Of a stretch of DNA of 5,133 nucleotides, positions 5,133 to 5,133 are shown one piece after another. This DNA comes from Proteobacteria bacterium UBA1673 (GTDB taxonomy: Bacteria; Pseudomonadota; Gammaproteobacteria; Comchoanobacterales; Comchoanobacteraceae). Numbering within the stretch: the first letter of the stretch is position 1; each line of letters opens with the position of its first letter. The notes under the pieces were generated by a model. That model had not been told where the DNA came from. It saw nothing but the letters and a program-made list of their open reading frames with translations, and did not search any database. The translations under genes and the position numbers were made by a program. Location of the stretch: contig DCKN01000040.1 in the NCBI GenBank assembly GCA_002320385.1, forward strand, positions 597-5,729, written 5' to 3'.

Positions 5133-5133
5133 A

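Noticed and set aside
1..5133. CRISPR arrays, tRNA or rRNA genes, insertion sequences, toxin-antitoxin pairs
   Set aside because: Looked for spaced repeats, cloverleaf-like segments, transposase motifs and small paired genes on both strands and saw none that could be supported.

Overview
The window looks like a gammaproteobacterial chromosome. The best evidence is its MraZ and RsmH, which follow the E. coli proteins closely (NKFELW in MraZ; FGRGGHS and DLGVSSPQ in RsmH), together with an adenylate kinase whose LID domain has the Gram-negative, non-zinc form. Base composition looks moderate and slightly AT-rich, but I did not compute it. A Legionella-like, host-associated gammaproteobacterium would fit the large unrecognised protein and the exported kinase. 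That placement is inference only.

All confident genes lie on the minus strand and are read from right to left. 4681-2783 encodes an unrecognised 632-residue soluble protein with an acidic, serine-rich middle. 2624-1878 encodes an adenylate kinase with a clear N-terminal export signal. 1694-1302 encodes a small lipoprotein with its own promoter. 886-416 is mraZ, and 441 to the left edge is the 5' part of rsmH (mraW). These last two form the head of the dcw (division and cell wall) cluster.

The mraZ control region can be read in detail. A strong sigma70-type promoter (TTGACA, 18 bp, TATGAT) is followed at once by three AGTGG direct repeats spaced exactly 10 bp apart, which end at the mraZ ATG. 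This matches the layout of known MraZ autoregulatory operators. mraZ and rsmH overlap by 26 bases if rsmH starts at its strongest ribosome binding site.

The three genes upstream of mraZ have separate leaders and gaps of 158 to about 400 bases, so they look like independent units and not one operon. They share a possible envelope or export theme: one periplasmic kinase, one outer-membrane lipoprotein and one protein of unknown location. Nothing in the sequence proves they cooperate. The right edge (4772-5133) has no confident gene. It may hold the last 62 codons of a minus-strand gene that enters from outside, plus a perfect 8-bp dyad. I saw no tRNA, rRNA, CRISPR array, transposase or insertion-sequence ends.
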